Below are positions 21,515-30,550 of a stretch of 64,000 bases of DNA, piece after piece. The position numbers and the translations under genes were made by a program. A model generated the notes under the pieces. That model ran no database searches, had not been told where the DNA came from, and saw only the letters and a list, made by a program, of their open reading frames with translations. The stretch covers positions 62,001 to 126,000 of the forward strand of contig CAAEVH010000048.1 in assembly GCA_900759445.1 (NCBI GenBank), read 5' to 3'. Source of the stretch: an uncultured Raoultella sp. (GTDB lineage Bacteria > Pseudomonadota > Gammaproteobacteria > Enterobacterales > Enterobacteriaceae). How positions within the stretch are numbered: position 1 is the stretch's first letter; each line of letters starts with the position of its first letter.

Positions 21515-22855
21515 TTAGCTTAACAACGTAAACGCGATCATACCGACGATGGCACCGGTGGTGCCGAGGATAGTTTCCATCATCGTCCAGGTTTTCAGCG
21601 TCTGCGCTTCGGTGGCGCCGGTAAATTTCCCGAACAGCCAGAAACCGGCGTCGTTCACGTGGCTCACTACGATGGAACCGCCCGCGATACAGATGGAGAG
21701 CGCCGCCATCTGCGCACCGCTGTAGTTCAGCTGCTCGATGACCGGCATGACCAGCCCCACGGCCGTTAAGCAGGCAACGGTCGCAGAACCCTGGATAATA
21801 CGCACCGCCGCCGCCAGCATGAAGCAGGTAATGGCGATAGGTAATCCCATGCCCGTCAGCGCTTCACCGAGCGCCGGCCCTACGCCGGAGTCAACCAGCA
21901 CCTGTTTGAAGACGCCGCCGGCGCCGATAACCAGCAGGATAATCCCCGCAGGCTGCAGCGCATGACCGCAGATCTCCATCACCCGATCTTTCGCCATCCC
22001 CTGACGTATCGCCAGCCCATAGATAGCCACCAGACATGCGACCAGAATCGCGGTGAACGGATGGCCGATAAACTCAAACCATTCGTAAGCGCTGGAGCCA
22101 ACCGGCACAAAACGCGCGGCGATGGTTTTCAGCCCCACCAGCACCAGCGGCAGGAGAATCAGCGACAGGCTAAAGGCAAAAGACGGCATCTTGCCTTCAC
22201 CCAGGCTTGGTTCGCTAATATCGTCAGGAATATGCAGCTCAACGTAGCGGCTGATGAAGTTGCCCCACAGCGGCCCGGCGATAATCATTCCCGGAATCGC
22301 CGCACACAGACCAATCAGGATCATCCAGCCAAAGTCAGCATGCATTTGCGATGCCAGCAGCATCGGCGCCGGCCCGGGCAGCAGGAACGCCGCCGCGGCC
22401 GCCACGCCTGCAAACAGCGGGATAACCAGTTTCACCAGGTTGGTACCGGTATGGCGCGCCATGGAGAAGGCGACGCTGATCAGCAGCACGATCGCCACTT
22501 CAAAAAACAGCGGCAGCGCGCAGATAAGACCGGCGAGGCCAATCGCGTAATGAGCGCGGCTGTGGCCGAAAGATTTCAACATCTTGACGGCAATCTGATC
22601 GACAGCGCCGGTTTCATGAAGAATCTTGCCAAACATCGCCCCGAGTGCCACGACGATCGCCAGGAAGCCCAGCGTCCCGCCCATCCCTTTTTCCATCGTC
22701 GCCGCAATTTTATCCAGCGGCATTCCGGAAAAGAGACCGGCACCAATAGAAACCACCATCAAAGCCACGAAAGCATGCATACGCGCCTTCATGACTAAAA
22801 ACAGCAGCAGCAAAACGGAGCCCACTGCTGTTAAAACAAGCGTTAATGTACTCAC
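21515..22855 (-). CDS. gntU: Low-affinity gluconate permease
   Basis: GntU is an inner-membrane gluconate:proton symporter of the GntP family. The 446 residues are nearly all hydrophobic segments and match E. coli GntU almost throughout, with FFEVAIVLLISVAFSMAR and IIQGSATVACLTAVGL as typical blocks. It starts with GTG at 22853-22855, which shares one base with the gntK stop (TAGTG), so the two genes are translationally coupled in a gntK-gntU operon. GntR controls the operon. Confidence 0.97.
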   Translation of the reverse strand: MSTLTLVLTAVGSVLLLLFLVMKARMHAFVALMVVSIGAGLFSGMPLDKIAATMEKGMGGTLGFLAIVVALGAMFGKILHETGAVDQIAVKMLKSFGHSRAHYAIGLAGLICALPLFFEVAIVLLISVAFSMARHTGTNLVKLVIPLFAGVAAAAAFLLPGPAPMLLASQMHADFGWMILIGLCAAIPGMIIAGPLWGNFISRYVELHIPDDISEPSLGEGKMPSFAFSLSLILLPLVLVGLKTIAARFVPVGSSAYEWFEFIGHPFTAILVACLVAIYGLAIRQGMAKDRVMEICGHALQPAGIILLVIGAGGVFKQVLVDSGVGPALGEALTGMGLPIAITCFMLAAAVRIIQGSATVACLTAVGLVMPVIEQLNYSGAQMAALSICIAGGSIVVSHVNDAGFWLFGKFTGATEAQTLKTWTMMETILGTTGAIVGMIAFTLLS

Positions 22856-23385
22856 TAGTTACTGCCTTTGTTGATCACCTCAATGGTGCTCGCGACCACG
22901 CCTTCCAGCGATTGATCAATATCGACGATTAAAACATCGCCTTCGTCTGCGCCAGGTTCCTGCAGCGTTTCAAACTGGGTCACCAGCATCTGGGTTTTAA
23001 AGAAATGGCCTTTACGCGCTTTCAGACGGCTTTCAATCAGGTCGAAATCGCCTTTCAGGTAGACGAAAGAGAGATTCGGGTTGCCCTTACGAAGAATATC
23101 GCGATAGCTCTTTTTCAGAGCGGAACAGACGATCAGCGAGACTTTATTTGTACGCTGCATGGCAAAAGCGGCGTCGTTCAGCGCCTGCAGCCACGGTGTA
23201 CGATCATCGTCGTTTAACGGTTCGCCGGAGGCCATCTTGTTGATGTTGCTACGCGGGTGCAGAAAGTCACCATCGAGAAACGCGGCATGCAGCTGATGCG
23301 CCACTTCGCTGGCGACAGCGGATTTACCACTGCCGGAAACGCCCATCAGGACATAGACGTGGTGATCATGGTTAGTCGTGCTCAA
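22855..23385 (-). CDS. gntK: Thermoresistant gluconokinase
   Basis: GntK phosphorylates gluconate to 6-phosphogluconate for the Entner-Doudoroff and pentose phosphate pathways. The chosen start is TTG at 23383-23385, giving 176 residues beginning (M)STTNHDHHVYVLMG, because GGGAGG lies five bases upstream and the sequence matches the E. coli start. A longer frame from another TTG at 23430 adds 15 unsupported residues. Walker A GVSGSGKS occupies residues 15-22. The family's DGDFLHP segment is present. Confidence 0.95.
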   Translation of the reverse strand: MSTTNHDHHVYVLMGVSGSGKSAVASEVAHQLHAAFLDGDFLHPRSNINKMASGEPLNDDDRTPWLQALNDAAFAMQRTNKVSLIVCSALKKSYRDILRKGNPNLSFVYLKGDFDLIESRLKARKGHFFKTQMLVTQFETLQEPGADEGDVLIVDIDQSLEGVVASTIEVINKGSN

Positions 23386-23463
23386 AGCTTCCTCCCACTG
23401 GACACATATACCAAGCCGTACTGGCTGCAAGAATACAGCGTGAAAGACTCGTATACAGATTGA

Positions 23464-23491
23464 TTGTTACGGGTAACTGTTATCGGTAACA
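23464..23491. promoter_or_regulatory. Two tandem GntR operators before gntK
   Basis: Two adjacent palindromes are visible: GTTACGGGTAAC at 23466-23477 and TGTTATCGGTAACA at 23478-23491. Both resemble the E. coli GntR operator (ATGTTACCGGTAACAT type). They lie about 80-110 bases upstream of the gntK start, between gntR and gntK, as expected for gluconate-relieved repression of gntKU. Confidence 0.8.
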
Positions 23492-23571
23492 TTGTCATGC
23501 CGGACTCAGGGATAAGCAATCACCATTCGTGCCAGAAATGAATATGTGTGATCTACTTCAAACTTGTCAGT

Positions 23572-24567
23572 CTAAATTGATCCGCCCGGTGACAATGTGA
23601 AACCTAAATCTAACATCTTCGGTGTCACGACTTCACCCCGAATGCGGGCCAGCAGCCGTTCGGCTCCAATGCGTCCCATTCGCTCGCGCGGGGTCAGCAC
23701 GCTGGCCAACCGCGGTTCCATCACCTGCCCAATATCATGGCCGTGGAAACCGGCGATCGCCATATCGTCCGGAATTTTCAATCCCAGGCGCTGACACTCA
23801 AAAGCGGCACCGACCGCAAGGTCATCGTTGGTACAGAAGATCCCATCGAGCTGCGGATATTCGCGACGCGCCTGGCGCATCAGCTCGATCCCTGACGAAT
23901 AGGACGAAGATTGTTCAACCATCACGCTATACGGCGTCATGCCGGCATCGCGCATCGCCTGTTCGTATCCCTTTTGCTTGATGATAGTACGTTCATCAAG
24001 ACGCGCCCCCAGATACGCCACGTGGCGATGGCCGCGGGCAATAATCGCTGCGGTCATCTGGCGTGCGGCATCAAAGTTATCAAAACCGACGGCGATATCG
24101 AGGCACGGCGACTGGCTGTCCATCAGTTCAACCACCGGGATACCGGCAACTTCGATCATTTTCAGCGTGCGAGGGGTATGGGTACGTTCGGTGAGAATCA
24201 GGCCATCAATGTTCCATGAGAGCATGGATTCGAGACGCTTTTCTTCCATTTCCGGCTTATAGCCGTAGTGCGCGAGCATCGTCTGGTAGCCGAAGGCATC
24301 GGTGACGCTTTCAATCCCACGCAGCACTTCCGAGAAGACCTGGTTGGTCAACGAGGGCAGCAGCACACCAATGGCGCGACTGGTGGCATTAGAGAGGATA
24401 TCAGGCGCACGATTGGGAATGTAACCCAGTTCATCGAGTGCAGCGGCAATCTTGCCACGCAGGGCCTCGGAAACCTGTTCCGGGTTACGTAAAAAGCGAC
24501 TGACCGTCATTTTGGTCACGCCGACAAGATCGGCTACATCCTGCAGTACGGGTCTTTTCTTTTTCAT
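23572..24567 (-). CDS. gntR: LacI-family gluconate operon repressor
   Basis: GntR represses gntKU and related Entner-Doudoroff genes until gluconate binds. The ATG at 24565-24567 (MKKKRPVLQDVADLVG) gives 331 residues, the E. coli length; an upstream in-frame start at 24618 adds 17 unsupported residues. The LacI helix-turn-helix spans about residues 8-27 (LQDVADLVGVTKMTVSRFLR), followed by the hinge (ILSNATSRAIGVLLPSLTN) and a periplasmic-binding-like sensor domain. Operators matching it lie at 23464-23491. Confidence 0.97.
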   Translation of the reverse strand: MKKKRPVLQDVADLVGVTKMTVSRFLRNPEQVSEALRGKIAAALDELGYIPNRAPDILSNATSRAIGVLLPSLTNQVFSEVLRGIESVTDAFGYQTMLAHYGYKPEMEEKRLESMLSWNIDGLILTERTHTPRTLKMIEVAGIPVVELMDSQSPCLDIAVGFDNFDAARQMTAAIIARGHRHVAYLGARLDERTIIKQKGYEQAMRDAGMTPYSVMVEQSSSYSSGIELMRQARREYPQLDGIFCTNDDLAVGAAFECQRLGLKIPDDMAIAGFHGHDIGQVMEPRLASVLTPRERMGRIGAERLLARIRGEVVTPKMLDLGFTLSPGGSI

Positions 24568-24619
24568 CGTCCTGACTGTGATAACGGGGGAGACATTTTC
24601 CCAGTTTATCACGGACAAA

Positions 24620-24653
24620 GCGCAACCTTCCCAAACATCCGGGAAGGCTGCGC
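24620..24653 (-). terminator. Terminator after yhhW
   Basis: On the minus strand GCGCA-CCTTCCC pairs with GGGAAGG-TGCGC with a single-base bulge on each arm and an eight-base loop, followed by a short TTTG. It lies between the yhhW stop (24682) and the gntR start (24567), so it separates the two minus-strand units. Confidence 0.75.
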
Positions 24654-24681
24654 AATTTATTTACCCATCTGCACAACGGAA

Positions 24682-25377
24682 TCAGACCGGCGGCAGATCG
24701 AACAGCAGGATCTCGCTATCGCTGTCGGCGTGTACGGAAATCGCCTGCTCGTCCCAAATCGCCAGGCCATCGCTGGTGGTCGCTTTGGTACCGTTAATCG
24801 TCACTTCGCCTTTCACCACCTGGATCCACACGCGGCGTTCCGCGGCAATCTGATGTACCGACTGTTCATCTTTCAGCAGCGCCCAGCGGTACAGTTCCAT
24901 ATCCTGGTGCACTTTCAGTGAACCGTCACGAGCATCCGGCGACAGAACCAGCTGTTTGCCCTGCAGAGCATCAAAGCGACGCTGTTCGTAGCGCGGAGTG
25001 ATGCCGTTTTCTTCTGGCATAATCCAGATCTGGTACAGATGCAGTTTTTCTGTCTCGCTTGGGTTGTACTCGGAGTGACGGATCCCGGTACCTGCGCTCA
25101 TGATCTGGAACTCGCCCGCCGGAACCTGCTCTTTGTTACCCATGCTGTCCTGATGCTCAACCGCCCCTTCCAGCACGTAGGTCAGGATTTCCATATCTTT
25201 GTGCGGATGGGTACCGAAGCCCTGGCCGGCATCAATCACGTCATCATTGATAACCCGCAGTGCCGAGAAGCCCATGAAATTCGGGTCATAATAGTTAGCG
25301 AAAGAGAAAGTATGCCAGGAATCCAGCCAGCCGTGGTTAGCGTGGCCGCGTTCGTTAGCTTTGCGTAAGTAGATCAT
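24682..25377 (-). CDS. yhhW: Pirin-family quercetin 2,3-dioxygenase YhhW
   Basis: A bicupin protein of the pirin family. E. coli YhhW has quercetin 2,3-dioxygenase activity in vitro; its natural role is not known to me. The 231 residues match in length. The first cupin carries the metal-binding histidines in GTHPHKDMEILTYVLEG and EHQDS, with GTGIRHSEYN further on. It is a single-gene unit ending in the hairpin at 24620-24653, next to gntR and yhhX as in E. coli. Confidence 0.95.
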   Translation of the reverse strand: MIYLRKANERGHANHGWLDSWHTFSFANYYDPNFMGFSALRVINDDVIDAGQGFGTHPHKDMEILTYVLEGAVEHQDSMGNKEQVPAGEFQIMSAGTGIRHSEYNPSETEKLHLYQIWIMPEENGITPRYEQRRFDALQGKQLVLSPDARDGSLKVHQDMELYRWALLKDEQSVHQIAAERRVWIQVVKGEVTINGTKATTSDGLAIWDEQAISVHADSDSEILLFDLPPV

Positions 25378-25498
25378 GTTGCACCCCCGTATGTTTTCGA
25401 TGGAGTCAGTGTGGACTCAATCTGCTCACGATCATAGAGGGCGAAAATTGACTCCTCTGTTCAAAAAATATGAATAATTACAGAGGAGCCAGGAAGGC

Positions 25499-26536
25499 TT
25501 ATTTATCTAAGGTTATCGTGGCCGGAGAGGGCTGTTCAAACCCGCGTCCGAGGATCTCCATATTCGTGAGAACGTCAGATTCCTTGACGTAATTTGGCTG
25601 ACCGTTAACGAGGGTTTCATACAGCGCATCATAGACCCGCCCATAGTCGCCGGTTTCAATCGGGATCTCTTCCCGCACGGTTTCACCCGCTTCATTGACG
25701 TACTCCAGCAGGCCAAACGTATCGTCCGCGCCGAATCCTGGCTCACCCGGCATAATATTGGCTTTCAGGCTGGTTTCCTGCCGATCGATACCATATTTGA
25801 TAAACGAACCTTGATGGCCGTGAACGATAAACCTCGGGTACGCCAGCTTCACCAGGTGGCTGGTTTTAACAATGGCCTTCAGGTCGCCGTAGAACAGCTG
25901 GGCTTCAAACGTGTCATCCGGGTTGGCTTTGTTGCGCAGGCTGCGGATGTCATAAGCCACGTGGTCCGGGCGGCCAAACAGCGAGATGAGCTGATCCAGC
26001 GTATGCACGCCCAGACCGTAAAATGTGCCATCCTGCGGGACTCCGGGCTGGGTTTCTGCGACCGGGCGATAGAGGTCAAAATGGCTCTCAACTTCCACGA
26101 TCTCACCCAGTTTGCCGCTCTCAATCACCTTTTTCATCGTCAGGAAACAGGAATCAAAGCGGCGGTTCTGGTATGGCGTCACCGTCAGTCCCCGACTCTT
26201 CGCCAGTGCAAAGAGCGCCTTTGCCTCTGCTAGCGTGGAGGTAAACGGTTTTTCTACCAGCACATTTTTACCTGCTTCCAGCGCCCGCTTTGCATATTCG
26301 AAATGGCTGTCCGCATGGGTACAGACGATCACTAGTTTTACCTGCGGGTCGTTGAGCACTTCGTCGAGGTCGCTGGTGAAATGAATATGAGAATACTGCG
26401 GCGCCTGCTCCTGCGGCTTCGCGCTGCGGCGATAGATATGCGCGACGCGCCAGCGGTCTTTGCGGTGCAGAACATAAGGAAGATGGTAGCGGGTCGTGCT
26501 TTTGCCAAACCCAATAAATGCGCAGTGCAGAGTCAT
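25499..26536 (-). CDS. yhhX: Gfo/Idh/MocA-family oxidoreductase YhhX
   Basis: A predicted NAD(P)-dependent oxidoreductase of 345 residues. The N-terminal Rossmann fold begins MTLHCAFIGFGKST, with the conserved VEKPFTSTLAEAKAL (EKP motif, near residue 95) that is typical of this family. The C-terminal domain contains GLGVHTLDQLISLFG. The natural substrate is not known to me. The gene lies directly downstream of ryhB on the same strand, so RyhB transcription runs towards it. Confidence 0.95.
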   Translation of the reverse strand: MTLHCAFIGFGKSTTRYHLPYVLHRKDRWRVAHIYRRSAKPQEQAPQYSHIHFTSDLDEVLNDPQVKLVIVCTHADSHFEYAKRALEAGKNVLVEKPFTSTLAEAKALFALAKSRGLTVTPYQNRRFDSCFLTMKKVIESGKLGEIVEVESHFDLYRPVAETQPGVPQDGTFYGLGVHTLDQLISLFGRPDHVAYDIRSLRNKANPDDTFEAQLFYGDLKAIVKTSHLVKLAYPRFIVHGHQGSFIKYGIDRQETSLKANIMPGEPGFGADDTFGLLEYVNEAGETVREEIPIETGDYGRVYDALYETLVNGQPNYVKESDVLTNMEILGRGFEQPSPATITLDK

Positions 26537-26641
26537 ACAGCCGTCCTTTGTTGAGGTTTCTGCTGCTCACCATAGCGCACCCCGGCGACGAACTTAACTC
26601 TTAACCCATTCAAGATGGTGGAAATGACCGGCAAAAAAGCC

Positions 26642-26738
26642 AAAAAAAAAAGCCAGCACCTGGCTGGCTAAAGTAATACTGGAAGCAATGTGAGCAATGT
26701 CGTGCTTTCAGGCTTTCCGCAAGGGTCTCCCTGAATGC
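26642..26738 (-). ncRNA. ryhB: Small RNA RyhB
   Basis: RyhB is an Hfq-dependent small RNA made in iron starvation that represses mRNAs of iron-using proteins. The minus strand carries a 5' end GCATTCAGGGAGACCC, the conserved pairing core CTGAAAGCACGACATTGCTC and the adjacent CACATTGCTTCC, and finally the terminator hairpin AGCCAGC..GCTGGCT with a run of Ts ending near 26642. This matches E. coli RyhB over nearly its whole length of about 90 bases, at the same yhhX-yhhY location. The 5' end is set by analogy and by promoter spacing. Confidence 0.96.
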
Positions 26739-26740
26739 AG

Positions 26741-26759
26741 GACAATAATAATCATTCTC
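26741..26759. promoter_or_regulatory. Fur box at the ryhB promoter
   Basis: GACAATAATAATCATTCTC matches the 19-base Fur consensus GATAATGATAATCATTATC at 16 positions. On the minus strand it overlaps a -10 hexamer TATTAT that ends about seven bases before the RyhB 5' end, so Fur-Fe2+ would block the promoter. A TAGACA about 18 bases further upstream is a plausible -35. Confidence 0.92.
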
Positions 26760-26881
26760 ATTCGCACTTGTCTACCTCTTTTTGCAAAAATTAGGCGTTG
26801 ACGCATTTTTTAAACTCAGGGATGTTTAAAAGGCCAATAAAGTGGATGAAGACCGCGATGCCGCGGCACAGGAGAAGAGGA

Positions 26882-27370
26882 ATGAGTGACATAGTGATAC
26901 GCCACGCCGAACCGCGCGATGCAGAACCTTTACGCCAGCTGACGGCCCACCCGGAGGTCTATCACGACACACTACAGCTTCCTCACCCCTCGATGGAAAT
27001 GTGGCAAGAACGTCTACAGCCCAGGCCTCACAGCCACCATCTGGTCGCCACTCTTGACCATAGCGTCGTCGGTCACCTGATGCTCAGCGTCGAGCCGCGG
27101 CCTCGCCGGAGCCACGTTGCCACCTTCGGAATGAGCGTTGACGCAGCATTCCACGGACGTGGAGTGGGCAGCGCGCTGATGCGCGAGATGATCAACCTGT
27201 GTGATAACTGGCTGCGCATCGAACGTATCGAGCTAACGGTATTTGCCGATAATTCATCCGCGCTGGCGCTATACCGGAAGTTCGGTTTTGAAATTGAAGG
27301 AACCGGCAGGAAATTTGCCCTGCGCAACGGCAAGTATGTGGATGCGCATTTCATGGCGCGCCTCAAGTAA
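26882..27370 (+). CDS. yhhY: GNAT-family N-acetyltransferase YhhY
   Basis: A 162-residue acetyltransferase. E. coli YhhY acetylates several amino acids in vitro and has been linked to detoxifying aminoacyl compounds. The ATG at 26882-26884 (MSDIVIRHAEPRDAEPL) follows AGAGGA, and it gives the E. coli length. An earlier start at 26798 adds 28 basic, unconserved residues. The acetyl-CoA-binding region [19 protein letters not shown] is intact. It is divergent from ryhB and followed by REP elements. Confidence 0.93.
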   Translation: MSDIVIRHAEPRDAEPLRQLTAHPEVYHDTLQLPHPSMEMWQERLQPRPHSHHLVATLDHSVVGHLMLSVEPRPRRSHVATFGMSVDAAFHGRGVGSALMREMINLCDNWLRIERIELTVFADNSSALALYRKFGFEIEGTGRKFALRNGKYVDAHFMARLK

Positions 27371-27382
27371 CCACTCAGCATT

Positions 27383-27583
27383 GCCCGGCGGCGCTATGCC
27401 TACCGGGCCCGTGATTGTGCATCATTCTGTAGGCCGGGTAAGGCGTCAGCCGCCACCCGGCGTGTTATCCACAGTTCCCCAAAATCTCCGCGCTACCGGC
27501 CAGGCGATGAACCAGGGAGACGGTAAATCCCCCCATTATGGACAATCGGGGATTTGCCCGGCGGCGCAAGGCTTACCGGGCCT
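27383..27583. repeat. Cluster of three REP elements between yhhY and ggt
   Basis: Three hairpins of REP type are seen: 27383-27408 (GCCCGGCGGCGC...ACCGGGC), 27429-27462 (reverse complement beginning GCCGGGTGGCGGCTGACGCC) and 27556-27583 (GCCCGGCGGCGCAAGGC...CCGGGC). The middle copy is inverted relative to the outer two, which makes a mosaic (BIME-like) cluster. It fills the 235-base space between convergent yhhY and ggt; about 90 bases of non-repeat sequence lie between the second and third copies. Confidence 0.85.
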
Positions 27584-27605
27584 GTGGCTTGCCCCTGCAA
27601 ATCAA

Positions 27606-29348
27606 TCAGTAGCCCGCCGTCAAATCACCGGGCGAACGCGGATCGGACGCGCCATACAGCGTCCCGTCCGGGCCCACCATAATGCTCTGGGTACTGCCCA
27701 TCGCCTCTTTCAGCGCCACTTTCTGCCCTTTCTGCTCCAGCAGCTTCAGCGTATCCGGGCTAAACCCCTTCTCCACCCGCAGCTCATCCGGCAGCCACTG
27801 ATGATGGAAGCGCGGCGCATTGGTGGCTTCCGCCACGTTCATCCCGAAATCAATGGTGTTGACCACCATCTGCAGTACGGTGGTAATAATGCGACTGCCG
27901 CCCGGACTGCCGGTCACCAGCCAGGTTTTCCCCTCTTTCACCACGATAGTCGGCGACATCGACGACAGCGGACGTTTTTTCGGCCCGACGGCGTTGGCAT
28001 CGCCGCCCACCAGCCCATAGACATTCGGCACGCCAGGTTTCGCCGAGAAGTCATCCATCTGGTTGTTCATCAGTATCCCGGAGCTACCCGCCACAATACC
28101 GGTCCCGAAGGTGGTATTCAGCGTATAGGTGACTGCCACCGCGTTACCCTCTTTATCCACCACCGAGAAATGGGTGGTCTGCTTACTTTCATACGGCGCC
28201 AGTTTGCCCGGACGAATCTGGCTCGAAGGTTTGGCTTTGTTGATATCAATCTGTTCAGCAATCGATTTGGCGTAGGCTTTGTTGGTGAGCGCTTGCCACG
28301 GTACTTTGACAAAGTCCGGATCGCCGAGATACTCCGAGCGGTCGGCATAGGCATGCTTTTCAGCTTCCGCCATGACCTGCATGGCGTCTGCACTGCCGAA
28401 GCCATATTTATGCATGTCGAAGTTTTCGAGGATATTGAGGATCTGTACGATGTGGATCCCCCCGGATGAAGGCGGTGGCATCGAAAACACCTGATAACCG
28501 CGATACTCGCCGCTTATCGGCGTACGCTCGACCGCCTTGTAGCCAGCAAGGTCGGCTTTGGTGATCAGGCCACCGTTTTTGTGCATTTCGTCGGCAATCT
28601 GATCGGCAATCGTCCCTTTATAAAAGGCATCCGGGCCATGCTCCGCGATCAGCTCAAGGCTTTTGCCCAGCTGTTTTTGCACCAGTTTGTCGCCTTTCTT
28701 CAGCGGCTCGCCGTTTTTCCAGAAGATGGCTTTACTGTTCGGGTGACTGGGGATGACTTCACTCCCGTAGGTCTTCAGATCGTCGGCCAACGCATCGTTC
28801 ACCGTAAAGCCCTCTTCCGCCAGCTTAATCGCCGGGCGGATCACCTTGTTCAGCGGCATGGTGCCGTATTTTTCCAACGCTAATGAGAAGCCCGCCACGG
28901 TGCCCGGCGTACCGGAAGCCAGATGCGAAGTGAGCGATTTTTTGCTATCCGGGTTGCCCTGATCGTCAAGGAACATATCCCGGGTGGCCTGCTCAGGCGC
29001 CATTTCGCGAAAATCAATCGCCGTCGTTTTACCGTCTTTGGTCCGCAGCATCATAAATCCGCCGCCGCCAATATTACCGGCCTGTGGATGCGTGACCGCC
29101 AGCGCATAGCCCACCGCCACCGCGGCATCGACGGCGTTACCGCCCTGACGCAGAATATCCACCCCGACGCGGGTTGCCATCGCATCCACCGAGGCAACCA
29201 TCCCCTCCCGGGCACGAACCGGGTGAAAGACATCTTCTTCTACACCATAAGAAACGGGCGGCGGGGTGGGATTTGCGGCGACGGTAAAACTTCCGCCGGC
29301 CAGCAAAGCAGCGATGACCACCTGACGCCAGGAACGCGTGTTTATCAT
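27606..29348 (-). CDS. ggt: Gamma-glutamyltranspeptidase precursor
   Basis: A periplasmic enzyme that hydrolyses or transfers the gamma-glutamyl group of glutathione. The 580-residue precursor matches E. coli in length. An N-terminal signal peptide (VVIAALLAGGSFTVAA, cleavage near residue 25) directs export. Self-cleavage would occur before Thr391 (KQ-TTHFSVVD), which becomes the N-terminal nucleophile of the small subunit. The small-subunit motif GSPGGSRIITTVLQM, which shapes the substrate site, is present. It is divergent from yhhA, 119 bases away. Confidence 0.97.
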   Translation of the reverse strand: MINTRSWRQVVIAALLAGGSFTVAANPTPPPVSYGVEEDVFHPVRAREGMVASVDAMATRVGVDILRQGGNAVDAAVAVGYALAVTHPQAGNIGGGGFMMLRTKDGKTTAIDFREMAPEQATRDMFLDDQGNPDSKKSLTSHLASGTPGTVAGFSLALEKYGTMPLNKVIRPAIKLAEEGFTVNDALADDLKTYGSEVIPSHPNSKAIFWKNGEPLKKGDKLVQKQLGKSLELIAEHGPDAFYKGTIADQIADEMHKNGGLITKADLAGYKAVERTPISGEYRGYQVFSMPPPSSGGIHIVQILNILENFDMHKYGFGSADAMQVMAEAEKHAYADRSEYLGDPDFVKVPWQALTNKAYAKSIAEQIDINKAKPSSQIRPGKLAPYESKQTTHFSVVDKEGNAVAVTYTLNTTFGTGIVAGSSGILMNNQMDDFSAKPGVPNVYGLVGGDANAVGPKKRPLSSMSPTIVVKEGKTWLVTGSPGGSRIITTVLQMVVNTIDFGMNVAEATNAPRFHHQWLPDELRVEKGFSPDTLKLLEQKGQKVALKEAMGSTQSIMVGPDGTLYGASDPRSPGDLTAGY

Positions 29349-29467
29349 TGTCTTACTCCTGAAGTGTTTTTTTCCCCGCTTAAGCCTGGTTGATAAGTCC
29401 TAAAAAATCATTGTTATGCCGAAAAGGAGGTACACTTAAGTGATCCCACGCACGGGAGGAGAGAACC

Positions 29468-29791
29468 ATGAAAGCACTATTATTTCTGGCGGCGCTGCTG
29501 CCACTAAGCGTCCTGGCACAGCCACTCAACACCACCAATAATCCCAACCAGCCGGGGTACGTCATCCCCAGCCAGCAGCGGATGCAAAATCAGATGCAAG
29601 TGCAACAGCAGCAGCACCAAAGCATGCTGAAGCAGGATATGCAGAGCCAGACACGCGCCCAGCAACAGCATCTCCAGACGCAGCTCAACAACAACCAGCA
29701 GCGGGTCATTCAGAGCGGTAATTTGAATTCGTCGCAGCAGATGTTGCCGAATAACAACGGAGGGATGTTGCAACGGCAGACGACGCCATAA
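29468..29791 (+). CDS. yhhA: Small secreted Gln/Asn-rich protein YhhA (DUF2756)
   Basis: A 107-residue protein with a clear signal peptide ([20 protein letters not shown], cleavage likely after LSVLA). The rest is very rich in Gln, Asn and Met, with runs such as [12 protein letters not shown] and [15 protein letters not shown]. It matches E. coli YhhA in position and character, though I recall the E. coli protein as longer (about 146 residues). GGGAGGAG gives a strong ribosome-binding site. Function is not known to me. Confidence 0.85.
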   Translation: MKALLFLAALLPLSVLAQPLNTTNNPNQPGYVIPSQQRMQNQMQVQQQQHQSMLKQDMQSQTRAQQQHLQTQLNNNQQRVIQSGNLNSSQQMLPNNNGGMLQRQTTP

Positions 29792-29803
29792 CGGCCGTCT
29801 GCC
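29774..29803. terminator. Hairpin between convergent yhhA and ugpQ
   Basis: CGGCAGACG at 29774-29782 pairs with CGTCTGCCG at 29795-29803. It covers the last yhhA codons and stop and ends seven bases before the ugpQ stop. There is no clear U-run, so termination by it is uncertain, but its placement between convergent genes is suggestive. Confidence 0.5.
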
Positions 29804-29809
29804 GGTGGA

Positions 29810-30550
29810 TCAGGCCTGGAAGTCAGGACCGATGACATCAATGGCATCGGTACAAATGCAGTCCACGCCCCAGCGCAACAGCTCAGCCGCCCGCTGGGGC
29901 TTGTTGACGGTATAGACGAGGATGTGCAGACCCGCGGCCTTCAGGCTTGCCACTCGCGACTCATCCAGCAGTTTATGGTTAAGGTGGATCGAAACGCACT
30001 CCAGGCGCGTGGTCAGCTCGCGCCAGTCCTCGCGCCACTCATCCAGCAGCAGCCCGCGCGGCAGCTCAGGCACCGCCTGCTGCGCCGCCTCCAGCGCGTC
30101 AATTTCAAACGATGAGAGCAGCGGCGGCGTCATCCCCTGCCACAGCTCACGGGCCGCCAGCGCCACCGCTTTCCCGGTGAGCGGCCCGGTGCCGGTCGTT
30201 GGTTTAATCTCGATATTCGCCATCATGCCGTGCTGACGACAGCGTTCGGCAACCTCGGCCAGCAGCGGCAGCGGCTCGCCTTTGAATTCATGGCTATACC
30301 AGCTTCCGGCATCGGCTTTCAGCAGTTCGCTCCAGGCCAGCTCGCCGGCGACGCCCCAGCCGTTGCTGGTGCGCTCGAGATGGTCATCGTGCAGCAAAAA
30401 AATCTGTCCGTCTTTCGATAGCTTAGCGTCAAACTCGATCATCGTATGCCCGAAACGGGCGCCGACGTCGATGGCCGCCAGGGTGTTTTCCGGCGCCAGT
30501 TTCCCGCCGCCACGATGGGCGACGATGTGAGGATAAGGCCAGTGACTCAT
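29810..30550 (-). CDS. ugpQ: Cytoplasmic glycerophosphodiester phosphodiesterase
   Basis: UgpQ hydrolyses imported glycerophosphodiesters to sn-glycerol-3-phosphate plus an alcohol. It has 246 residues and no signal peptide, as expected for the cytoplasmic enzyme rather than periplasmic GlpQ. The GDPD catalytic start [15 protein letters not shown] is near residue 12, and [19 protein letters not shown] supplies further active-site residues. Its ATG overlaps the ugpC stop by four bases, at the end of the ugpBAECQ operon. The product can feed GlpD. Confidence 0.96.
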   Translation of the reverse strand: MSHWPYPHIVAHRGGGKLAPENTLAAIDVGARFGHTMIEFDAKLSKDGQIFLLHDDHLERTSNGWGVAGELAWSELLKADAGSWYSHEFKGEPLPLLAEVAERCRQHGMMANIEIKPTTGTGPLTGKAVALAARELWQGMTPPLLSSFEIDALEAAQQAVPELPRGLLLDEWREDWRELTTRLECVSIHLNHKLLDESRVASLKAAGLHILVYTVNKPQRAAELLRWGVDCICTDAIDVIGPDFQA